From the NCBI GenBank assembly GCA_003354225.1, contig PIVH01000654.1, forward strand, positions 1 through 5,263: a DNA stretch of 5,263 bases, in the 5' to 3' direction. Each line of letters opens with the position of its first letter. Within the stretch, counting starts at the first letter, position 1. Origin of the DNA: Globobulimina sp. Its lineage: Eukaryota > Foraminifera > Rotaliida. A program made the position numbers and the translations under genes. Below are positions 1 to 5,263 of the stretch, one piece after another. Below the pieces are notes generated by a model. That model had not been told where the DNA came from. It ran no database searches and worked only from the letters and a program-made list of their open reading frames with translations.

Positions 1-1209
1 ATTATCCGCATCCATCTCGAGCGGTGATGTAAGACAAGTGACTGAAAATATTTTTAAATTCTTCATTTTTGCTGCAATCAAAGGAATTAATGCGTGTTGA
101 CTGTGCAATACATTCCAATGCCGACAATTTAAAGTCAATGATTCTAATTTGTTATAATTATTAATCACAGGAATAATGATAGATTTACTCAATGTGGATA
201 GTTGTGGTGTGTCCCGCGTCGGATCAGCAAAACCAGGCAAAATAATTCCAAATTGCAAATGTTTTAATTGTGGGAAATGTGTAATTAATTTCGCTTGAAT
301 TTGCATGATGATTTTCTGTACATTAGTATTCAATCTTTGTGATGGTTTAAAAATATCCCTATTCCATATCAGATTTGTGATGGGTAAATGAGGGAATTCA
401 TTCATAATAAATAATAACAAATTAAATGGAGCTGTTTGGGCCACTGCATACTCACTGGAACTAAAATAATTGGGATGGATTTGTAATGTACGTAAATCTG
501 ATATACTTTGAGAAATTATTGTTTTTAAAATACATTTAAAAAGTTTTGAATGCGTTTTTTTAGTATTTTCCCAATTTTTATCGTTATCATCATGATCATG
601 ATATAAATAATGTAAATTGATGTGTTTATAATTTGATAGAAAATTTAAATTAATTTTATTTTTAACAACGTTTAAAAATAATTTTCTGTCGAATTTTAAA
701 TAATAATGTGTTAACGCTGGAAATTGTTTATTTAAATAAGTAAAATATATGCAGGTATGTTGAATTTTACATAATTGTCTATATGATAAATATTGAAAGG
801 AATATGCTAAAACTTGAGGATGAATGGAGAATAAACTTTTATTTTGCTTGCTTTTGCAGTTTCGTTGGATTTTTTTGACAATTTTTTTATTATATTTTTT
901 CCCATATTTGAGATTCAATTTTGATAATATTTGTTTATCGATTACATTCAGTTTTGTATCGCTATTATCAGCATTTAATAAGCTCTTTGATGTCGTTTGT
1001 GTGTAAGACACTGTTTTATCATGTTTACGTTTTGATAATTTTGATTGTAAATATGTTTCAATTAAATGTTTTAATTCGTTTTTGTTTAATGATAATACAA
1101 ATTTTCGTAAGACTTTGAATGATGCTGATTCTGTGGCTTTGGAGTTTTTAATAAATGACCATAAATCTAAATCTTGTTTCAATGAATCATCAGTTTCTCC
1201 TGACGACAT
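1..1209 (-). CDS. F-box protein with LRR-like repeats, partial (C-terminus beyond left edge)
   Basis: Reading the minus strand from the ATG at 1209-1207, 403 codons run to the window edge without a stop, so the gene is 3'-truncated. Residues about 127-174 (nt 831-688) fit an F-box: Pro131 followed by V-L, then F-x-Y-L-S, then R-Q-L-C-K-I and a Cys-x-x-Phe, matching the LP-x-x-hL-x-x-hF-x-YL-x-x-x-DL-x-x-h pattern. F-boxes bind Skp1 in SCF ubiquitin ligases; that role is inferred from the family. Residues 1-120 are polar and lysine-rich, with a KRK run near 60-62 that could be a nuclear signal. After the F-box there are several spaced L-x-x-L-x-h segments (about 236-246, 276-284, 311-322, 352-362, 380-392), typical of an irregular leucine-rich-repeat substrate-binding region. 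There is an acidic/His-rich loop at 201-210. The start is the first ATG of the frame and lies 59 bp from the divergent pirin start. The F-box call is moderate because Asp is replaced by Gln at the usual DL position. Confidence 0.8.
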   Translation of the reverse strand, partial: MSSGETDDSLKQDLDLWSFIKNSKATESASFKVLRKFVLSLNKNELKHLIETYLQSKLSKRKHDKTVSYTQTTSKSLLNADNSDTKLNVIDKQILSKLNLKYGKKYNKKIVKKIQRNCKSKQNKSLFSIHPQVLAYSFQYLSYRQLCKIQHTCIYFTYLNKQFPALTHYYLKFDRKLFLNVVKNKINLNFLSNYKHINLHYLYHDHDDNDKNWENTKKTHSKLFKCILKTIISQSISDLRTLQIHPNYFSSSEYAVAQTAPFNLLLFIMNEFPHLPITNLIWNRDIFKPSQRLNTNVQKIIMQIQAKLITHFPQLKHLQFGIILPGFADPTRDTPQLSTLSKSIIIPVINNYNKLESLTLNCRHWNVLHSQHALIPLIAAKMKNLKIFSVTCLTSPLEMDADN

Positions 1210-1268
1210 GCGCGCACTTTTTTTTGAAACTTTTTTTATTCAACCTTACAATTAAACATATCGCCAGG
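1210..1268. promoter_or_regulatory. Shared divergent promoter region of F-box and pirin genes
   Basis: Only 59 bp separate the two divergent start codons, so this stretch must hold both 5' leaders and at least part of both promoters, unless transcription starts inside the opposite gene. It contains two T-tracts on the plus strand, eight T at 1219-1226 and seven T at 1232-1238, and a GC-rich alternating GCGC next to the F-box start. No clear TATA box is seen. The regulatory role is inferred from position alone. Confidence 0.5.
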
Positions 1269-2297
1269 ATGAAACTTGTGTTATTGTTGTTAGCAGTGTG
1301 TGGATTGCCAGTTTCATCCAAAGATTGTGCAGGCAAAGTCTGCAAATCAAGAGAATGTAAAAAAGTGGTAAAATATTTTACAGCTCATGTGGAAATTGTT
1401 GGTCCTGATTTTGAATGTAATTCGCCAATAGATTTTTCAAATCATTCTCAATTACTGATAAGCGAACAAGATCCATTTTTAGTACTACATGAGTTTGGTC
1501 CGCGTGATTGGGCAATTGGTGAAAATAAAGGTGTTCCCCTTCACCCACATGCTGGCTTTGAATCAGTGACATATATTAAAACGGGAGAATCTAAACATAC
1601 GGACAACTTAGGAAATGGAGAAATATTATATTCAGGTGATTGTCAATGGACATCTGCAGGAAATGGCATCTTACATTCGGAGAGTACTCAGCATCCTGGT
1701 GGCTTACAACATGGTTTTCAATTTTGGATCAATGTAAAGCGTGAATATAAATACAATTCTCCAAAATATCAATTTTTATCACATCAAACTTTTCCGTATT
1801 TGAGTGTCGGCGATAATGTTAAAATTAAGGTGATCGTTGGTAAATATTATGACGATATGAATGATAAATTGCATGAATCGCCAATTAGCACCAATGCAAA
1901 TGCCTATATTTTGGATATTATGATTGGAAGTGGTGGCAGTTATTTGTACGAAATACCCTCTGATTATTCATTTGAAACGTATATTATTTATGTATATCAA
2001 GGGATTGGTTCAATTAAAAATGGTGATGAATGGATTGATGTGTCAAGAAAATCAACAATATATTTTGATGAGGTCACTGGGAATTGTATTCACGTAAAAT
2101 CAATGAGAGAGGCTATCCAATTTGGGTTTGTATTAATGATCGGCGAACCTGTAAAAGAAGATATATTTGGTGATAATACCGATTTGCATAAAGGATTTAT
2201 TATGAATACTCAGAAAGAAGTAGATGATTTTGTTGAGAAATTTGAAAATGGTGACTTTGTTCAACAACTTGAAACTCCACAAAAGATAATTTTTTAA
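1269..2297 (+). CDS. Secreted pirin-family cupin protein
   Basis: A complete 342-residue pirin. The metal-binding motifs are intact: HPH at residues 92-94 followed by A-G-F-E-S-V-T-Y, then G-D-x-Q-W at 123-127, A-G-x-G-I at 130-134 and H-S-E at 136-138. His92, His94, His136 and Glu138 correspond to the four iron ligands of human pirin. The C-terminal pirin cupin is also present, ending with a typical MNT-x-x-E-h segment near 312-317 and a G-D-F. Known pirins are nuclear transcription cofactors or quercetinase-like dioxygenases; the activity here is not determined. Unusually, the protein starts with a signal peptide: K2, a hydrophobic run at 3-13, small residues at 15-17. A Cys-x4-Cys-x4-Cys cluster (20, 25, 30) and Cys50 follow, which suits an extracellular or ER protein. 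The ATG at 1269 is preferred over an in-frame ATG at 1155 because the latter lies inside the opposite F-box gene, would bury the signal peptide, and adds no pirin homology. No intron is needed. Confidence 0.92.
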   Translation: MKLVLLLLAVCGLPVSSKDCAGKVCKSRECKKVVKYFTAHVEIVGPDFECNSPIDFSNHSQLLISEQDPFLVLHEFGPRDWAIGENKGVPLHPHAGFESVTYIKTGESKHTDNLGNGEILYSGDCQWTSAGNGILHSESTQHPGGLQHGFQFWINVKREYKYNSPKYQFLSHQTFPYLSVGDNVKIKVIVGKYYDDMNDKLHESPISTNANAYILDIMIGSGGSYLYEIPSDYSFETYIIYVYQGIGSIKNGDEWIDVSRKSTIYFDEVTGNCIHVKSMREAIQFGFVLMIGEPVKEDIFGDNTDLHKGFIMNTQKEVDDFVEKFENGDFVQQLETPQKIIF

Positions 2298-2440
2298 GGA
2301 GAACCGATGTTGTGGTAATGCGTTATAATCATCTTGATTCTTGAACGTTAACATATATTTAGAAAAAAGAATTGAAAATAGAGCCTATACGCAGGTTGAA
2401 GGTTGATATTGTTCATTTAACATTGTCGTCTATAGATTAA
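2298..2440. other. Intergenic region, probable pirin 3' UTR
   Basis: No frame supports a gene here. The longest ATG-initiated frame, from about 2323, has only eight codons. The frame of the downstream propeller fragment is open from 2363 to a TAA at 2438-2440, but those residues show no recognisable similarity. The stretch probably carries the pirin 3' end. Confidence 0.5.
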
Positions 2441-2762
2441 TTATTTCGCATTGGTAATTTTATTCGCATCACCGCCGTTGGCTATAAATGTTTAGCTCAA
2501 CCAACAGATTTAGCATTTTCACCAAATGAGAAATGTTTATACGTTTTAGAGATGTTAAAAAATCGAATATTAAGATTTGTACAGACAAATAACGGATTCT
2601 TTTTATATTCTGTATTTTATCAATTTTCAGGAGCAGTTGGACCGAGTGGCATTGATGTTGATTCCGAAGGAAATTTATTTGTCGCAAGATTTGAACATAA
2701 AGGATTAAATCCTCGTCAACGGCAGTGTTACTTCGCAGAAACTTGAAGGCTATAATTTATGA
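2441..2762 (+). pseudogene. SMP-30/NHL-like beta-propeller fragment with frameshift
   Basis: The frame starting at 2441 encodes a stretch typical of SMP-30/gluconolactonase/NHL-type propellers: P-T-D-L-A-F-S-P-N-E (nt 2501-2530), then LYVLE, N-R-I-L-R-F, VFYQFSG, GPSGIDVDSEGNLFVARFE (ending near 2697) and HKG. After KGL near 2707 the similarity continues one frame over: from 2709 the reading is I-L-V-N-G-S-V-T-S-Q-K-L-E-G, stopping at TGA 2760-2762. This is a +1 shift at an A-run (AAA, 2707-2709). There is no in-frame ATG before 2552, an in-frame TAA lies just upstream at 2438, and about 100 residues remain where family members have roughly 300. It is most simply a decayed partial copy. An alternative is one exon of an unusual spliced gene plus a sequencing error, but no matching upstream exon was found. 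It ends 5 bp from the kelch gene stop, tail to tail. Confidence 0.65.
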
Positions 2763-2767
2763 ATGAT

Positions 2768-3853
2768 TTAAGCAATTACCGAATAAAACTGCGCAATCAA
2801 AAGCAATACATCTGACGGAGCCATACTCTTTTCAACAAATCCATTGATTAACATAGAATGTCTTACTTTATATTTCTTCAATAATTTTATCGGAATTATA
2901 TCAAATATATTCACTGAAACATGAAATGAATAATTCTCATTTACATAATCATCGTCAAAAACATCTGTATCTATTTGATGTTTCATAAAATGCAATGTTC
3001 GCTCATTCGTTTTGACACATTTTGCGTTCCCATTTAACAAAACGCTATCAACGCCTTGTAAAACCAATAACGTTTCAGCTTTATACCACATATCATCCAA
3101 TAAATCAAGGCACCAAATTTCTTTTTCATTTGGATATATAATAAATATAATCGTATCACAAAATAAAAACCCTGAAAACCAAGCTGTTAAAATTGGTAAT
3201 TTAGAATTGAACATTTTCCACTTAAAATCCATTGTATCACAGTACCAAATATCCTGAGTATTAATCCAATAAACAACTTCATTATTTTCCTTTTTACCTC
3301 CAATAAACATCAATTTGTTCATTGTTTCAATATAAATCAACTGGAAATTTTTGATGTTTTCGCTAAAAATCGTTGTGTTTTGTTTCATTTTATTTTGTAT
3401 TGTATCTAAAATTATATGATTGACACCATTCCAATATCCAAGTATATGCAAGTCAGAACCAATAAAAACACCTTTTGCCTCTTTTACATTGACTCTATCT
3501 TTCAAATAATCATCAGCGGCATAATTATATTTTATATTCATAATATTTGTTTGAATATCAATTATGCAGTACATTGGATCATATCCGCCAAACAAATGTA
3601 ATTGGGATTCAGCTATGGCAGCTCCATGCCCTTCTAAATCATTCAGACATAAAACAAGATCCCAATCAGCTAATAATGACCATATAGCGCGCGCAATATC
3701 ATATTGATAAACACCAGAAAATCTAAATGAAACAAATATGCACTGTTGACCAGTTTGTGCTGTACACACAGTAATTGAACATATCTCATCATTGGTAGTA
3801 ACTGGGCAAGTTGGTAGTGGCATAGATGCAATTTTACAATCTGAAGAAGCCAT
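2768..3853 (-). CDS. Kelch-type beta-propeller protein, degenerate repeats
   Basis: A complete, intronless 361-residue protein. The start is the ATG at 3853-3851 (context AGC-ATG-G); the open frame extends to 3868 but only with GTG. Kelch blades are recognisable though weak: F-S-G-V-Y-Q-Y-D near 45-52 followed by I-W at 57-58, L-H-L-F-G-G-Y-D at 85-92, L-H-I-L-G-Y at 135-140, L-M-F-I-G-G at 181-186 with a partner W near 203 and 212, and I-W-C-L-D-L-L-D-D-M-W at 246-256. The Gly-Gly pairs with downstream Tyr/Trp are the kelch signature and suggest about five or six blades. Kelch propellers are protein-interaction scaffolds, so the partner is unknown. The last ~45 residues (about 316-358) form a separate tail: a basic K-K-Y-K, then L-I-N-G-F, then P-S-D-V-L-L-L-I-x-x-F-Y. 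I have the impression that similar tails end other protist kelch proteins, but this is memory, not a search. No signal peptide or membrane segment is seen, so it is probably cytosolic. Confidence 0.82.
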   Translation of the reverse strand: MASSDCKIASMPLPTCPVTTNDEICSITVCTAQTGQQCIFVSFRFSGVYQYDIARAIWSLLADWDLVLCLNDLEGHGAAIAESQLHLFGGYDPMYCIIDIQTNIMNIKYNYAADDYLKDRVNVKEAKGVFIGSDLHILGYWNGVNHIILDTIQNKMKQNTTIFSENIKNFQLIYIETMNKLMFIGGKKENNEVVYWINTQDIWYCDTMDFKWKMFNSKLPILTAWFSGFLFCDTIIFIIYPNEKEIWCLDLLDDMWYKAETLLVLQGVDSVLLNGNAKCVKTNERTLHFMKHQIDTDVFDDDYVNENYSFHVSVNIFDIIPIKLLKKYKVRHSMLINGFVEKSMAPSDVLLLIAQFYSVIA

Positions 3854-3921
3854 GCTCCTACAAACCACTAAGCAAATTTAATTCTAACACAACAAAAAAG
3901 TACAGTAACAGTCATTATATT
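3854..3921. promoter_or_regulatory. Shared divergent promoter region of kelch and small secreted-protein genes
   Basis: There are 68 bp between the divergent start codons, again leaving room only for a combined bidirectional promoter and two short leaders. It contains an A6 tract at about 3893-3898, read as a T-tract on the kelch strand in the setting AC-T6-G, similar to the AC-T8-G in the F-box/pirin gap. No TATA box is evident. The role is inferred from position. Confidence 0.45.
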
Positions 3922-4541
3922 ATGTTCTCAACAATTATACTGTTTCTTATTTTGCTGCCACTTTGCGTTGTACCCACCATTGAACAATACTCTGTGCCAT
4001 TAAATGTCTTACGGATTCCAATCAATTACAGACTATCTCTTTTACAATGGGTACTCAGCAAAACAAAGGCACAAAATACTGATAATCTTCGAGTTGTTCC
4101 ACAGGATCTAATCAATAGAATTATTATTGAATCATCAGGCGTTAAAATATCAAAACTATTGTTGTTTTTAGAAGATAGGCTCCGCCCTATCGGTTTTGTT
4201 AAAGATGTATGTAAAATTATAATTTATTTTTCCAAATCATTTTGATATTTTGCGTGTTTCCAATAAAATTATAGCAATACAGTATCAAACAACTTAATGA
4301 TTTGTCAATAGTTATAAGCAGAACAGAGTCCGCCATCCCCCAGTCCGACATCCGCAGAACAAAAGAGTATGGACCATTCCATGTCAATAAATTTGATACG
4401 CATTTTATTATATCGTTTCCCGAAATTAACAAGTTTATTGAAATGATTTATTATCTACTCGTTAGAGAAAGAGTTAGAGGTCCGCTATGGCGTATGTTGA
4501 TGGAAAACATTGTGTTACCGAATGGAACAATTGCACAGTGA
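3922..4541 (+). CDS. Small secreted protein of unknown family, two exons (3922-4206, 4275-4541)
   Basis: The ATG at 3922 opens a frame with a strong signal peptide: residues 5-17 are almost all hydrophobic, with possible cleavage around 18-20. The frame stops at 4243-4245 if unspliced (107 residues). A second open frame begins directly after a TAG at 4272-4274 and runs to TGA 4539-4541. Removing 4207-4274 joins the two in phase 0 and gives 183 residues, 95 from exon 1 and 88 from exon 2. Exon 2 has protein-like composition (E-Y-G-P-F-H-V near 126-132, F-I-I-S-F-P-E, M-I-Y-Y-L-L-V-R-E-R, G-P-L-W-R-M-L at 164-170) but no ATG near its start, which supports splicing. I do not recognise the family. 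The mature protein has no obvious second membrane span and almost no Cys. An in-frame upstream ATG at 3826 is rejected because it sits inside the opposite kelch gene and would displace the signal peptide. The 3' end could be extended by a second intron from 4538. Confidence 0.6.
4207..4274 (+). other. Predicted spliceosomal intron, 68 bp, GTATGT...TATAG
   Basis: The donor GTATGT at 4207-4212 and the acceptor TATAG ending at 4274 are good consensus sites. The excised piece is very AT-rich, contains an in-frame TGA (4243-4245), and is 68 bp long, not a multiple of three. Its removal joins two open frames exactly in phase 0. Other AGs downstream (4311, 4318, 4321, 4326, 4343, 4357) are alternatives; of these, some would also keep frame but shorten exon 2. 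No clear branch-point consensus is seen. Confidence 0.6.
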
Positions 4542-4605
4542 GTTCACCATGAGATGATTACAATACATAGAGTTGCTTTTTTCCAAATAATATTAATAAT
4601 GACAG
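4538..4605 (+). other. Possible second intron, 68 bp, GTGAGT...GACAG
   Basis: The stop codon of exon 2 lies within a perfect donor, CA-GTGAGT (4538-4543). An acceptor GACAG ends at 4605, preceded by a T6 tract and a TATTAAT that could be a branch site. Splicing would bypass the TGA and add 16 residues, from His to a Ser just before TAA 4652-4654. An acceptor at 4611 keeps the same frame. It would have the same length as the first intron. The added residues show no recognisable homology, so the simpler stop at 4541 is kept as the main model. Confidence 0.25.
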
Positions 4606-4672
4606 TTTTAGCTCAAAGTTTTTATATTATGTGAATTGTGCCAAGTTTTCGTAAGCGACTCAGTGTAACATC
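4542..4672 (+). promoter_or_regulatory. Upstream region of the G-alpha gene
   Basis: These 131 bp between the secreted-protein stop and the G-alpha ATG should contain the 3' end of the former and the promoter and leader of the latter, as both genes point right. A T6 tract at 4577-4582 is followed by AT-rich sequence. The sequence just before the ATG is GTAACATC, giving a purine at -3. If the second intron is used, only 18 bp would remain between the two coding regions. Confidence 0.35.
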
Positions 4673-5263
4673 ATGGGTTCGTCTTGTTGCAAGACAGGTG
4701 ATTCAGAGATTGAAGATGGACTAAGCAAAGACAAACAGGCCGATCGTGAAATAAAAAAATTGTTGTTATTAGGAGCAGGCAGTAGCGGCAAATCCACATT
4801 TTTTAAACAATTAAAACGTATTCACGGCAATGGTTTTAGTAGTAAAGACCGCCGTGATTATAGTGCACAAATCGAGAATCAGGTCATCTCCCAAATGCAA
4901 AAATTAATCATTCGCGGCCGCGAATTAATCGAAGATTACGGTGTTGACAAATATAGTGAGTTAGAGATCGCATCGGAGGAAGCCAAGGAATCGGCCGCCT
5001 TCATCGAATTATTGGGGCCCTCCACCGACATCAATAAGCAAATCGGCGCACATATAAAAATATTATGGGACGACATCGGCATCCAAAATACGTGGACATT
5101 ACGAGGGTTGATATCTGTGCCTGACTCATGTTCCTATTTTTTTAATTGCATTGATCGCATTTCATCGCCGGGCTACGGCCCGACCGACGAAGACATCTTA
5201 TTAGTTCGTAAGAGGACCACTGGCATCATCGAAGAACATTTCTTAATCAAAAATACAAATTAC
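4673..5263 (+). CDS. Heterotrimeric G-protein alpha subunit, partial (N-terminal 197 residues)
   Basis: The ATG at 4673 opens a frame of 197 codons that runs off the right edge. The N-terminus MGSSCC offers Gly2 for myristoylation and Cys5/Cys6 for palmitoylation, as in membrane-anchored G-alphas. The P-loop is GAGSSGKST at 34-42, followed by F-F-K-Q-L-K-R-I-H-G. The helical domain follows, with the alpha-A Y-S-x-Q-I-x-x-x-V-I at 63-72 and the typical L-W-D-D-x-G-I-Q (131-138), S-Y-F-F-N-x-I-D-R-I (154-163) and P-G-Y-G-P-T-D-E-D-I-L (166-176). Switch I is V-R-K-R-T-T-G-I-I-E: Arg179 matches the catalytic Arg178 of G-alpha-i1 and Thr182 the Mg-binding Thr181. Family members bind GTP and couple receptors to effectors with G-beta-gamma. 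The P-loop Glu (Glu43 of G-alpha-i1) is Ser37 here. The DxxGQ, NKxD and TCAT motifs lie beyond the edge. C- and G-ending codons such as ATC, GAC and GGC are much commoner than in the neighbouring genes. No intron is needed. Confidence 0.95.
   Translation, partial: MGSSCCKTGDSEIEDGLSKDKQADREIKKLLLLGAGSSGKSTFFKQLKRIHGNGFSSKDRRDYSAQIENQVISQMQKLIIRGRELIEDYGVDKYSELEIASEEAKESAAFIELLGPSTDINKQIGAHIKILWDDIGIQNTWTLRGLISVPDSCSYFFNCIDRISSPGYGPTDEDILLVRKRTTGIIEEHFLIKNTNY

Noticed and set aside
824-1118. Hydrophobic plus-strand frames with several apparent membrane segments
   Set aside because: They are antisense shadows of the lysine- and asparagine-rich F-box coding region; the opposite strand carries the long open frame with domain signal.
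1155-1268. N-terminal extension of pirin from the ATG at 1155
   Set aside because: It overlaps the opposite F-box gene's coding start, adds no pirin similarity and would hide the signal peptide that begins at 1269.
2612-2630. A GT...TTTTCAG interval of 19 bp resembling a mini-intron inside the propeller fragment
   Set aside because: The sequence codes for the expected VFYQFSG segment of the family, and removing 19 bp would put the following GPSGIDVDSEG stretch out of frame.
3854-3868. Extension of the kelch protein to a GTG start at 3868
   Set aside because: GTG is not a usual eukaryotic start, and an ATG in good context lies five codons downstream.
4173-4190. A 6-bp stem hairpin (GATAGG / CCTATC) near the end of exon 1
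   Set aside because: It is short, lies within coding sequence and has no T-run or other context suggesting a terminator or RNA element.
4217-4432. Minus-strand frame of 71 codons
   Set aside because: It is antisense to the predicted exon 2 and intron of the secreted-protein gene, with no recognisable motif.
4910-4925. A 16-bp perfect palindrome containing GCGGCCGC, flanked by AATTAATC direct repeats
   Set aside because: It lies inside the G-alpha alpha-A/alpha-B region and encodes ordinary residues (I-R-G-R-E). Chance is sufficient and no site function is suggested.

Overview
The window looks like nuclear DNA from a unicellular eukaryote with a compact, AT-rich genome. The evidence is a heterotrimeric G-protein alpha subunit, an F-box protein, a kelch-type protein, a probable GT-AG spliceosomal intron, ER signal peptides and no bacterial ribosome-binding sites. 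TAA and TGA both appear to act as stops, so the standard genetic code is likely. The lineage cannot be fixed from this sequence; a free-living protist (amoeboid, rhizarian or similar) is a guess.

Layout, left to right. (1) Minus strand, 1209 down to the left edge: an F-box protein with leucine-rich-repeat-like strands, 403 residues visible and cut off at its C-terminus. (2) Only 59 bp away, divergent: a complete 342-residue pirin with all four metal ligands and an N-terminal secretion signal. (3) 2298-2440: no recognisable gene. (4) 2441-2762: a broken fragment of an SMP-30/NHL-type beta-propeller protein with a +1 frameshift, probably a pseudogene. (5) Minus strand, 3853-2768: a complete 361-residue degenerate kelch-type beta-propeller protein with a conserved-looking C-terminal tail. 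(6) 68 bp away, divergent: a small secreted protein of unrecognised family, best explained by two exons separated by a 68-bp GT-AG intron. (7) Plus strand, 4673 to the right edge: the N-terminal half of a G-protein alpha subunit with a probable myristoyl/palmitoyl membrane anchor and an unusual P-loop.

There is no operon and no shared pathway. The two head-to-head pairs (F-box/pirin and kelch/secreted protein) each share a very short intergenic region that must hold both promoters. F-box and kelch proteins are often ubiquitin-ligase adaptors, but nothing here links these two functionally. The most interesting items are the secreted pirin, the unknown secreted protein with its intron, and the Glu-to-Ser change in the G-alpha P-loop.
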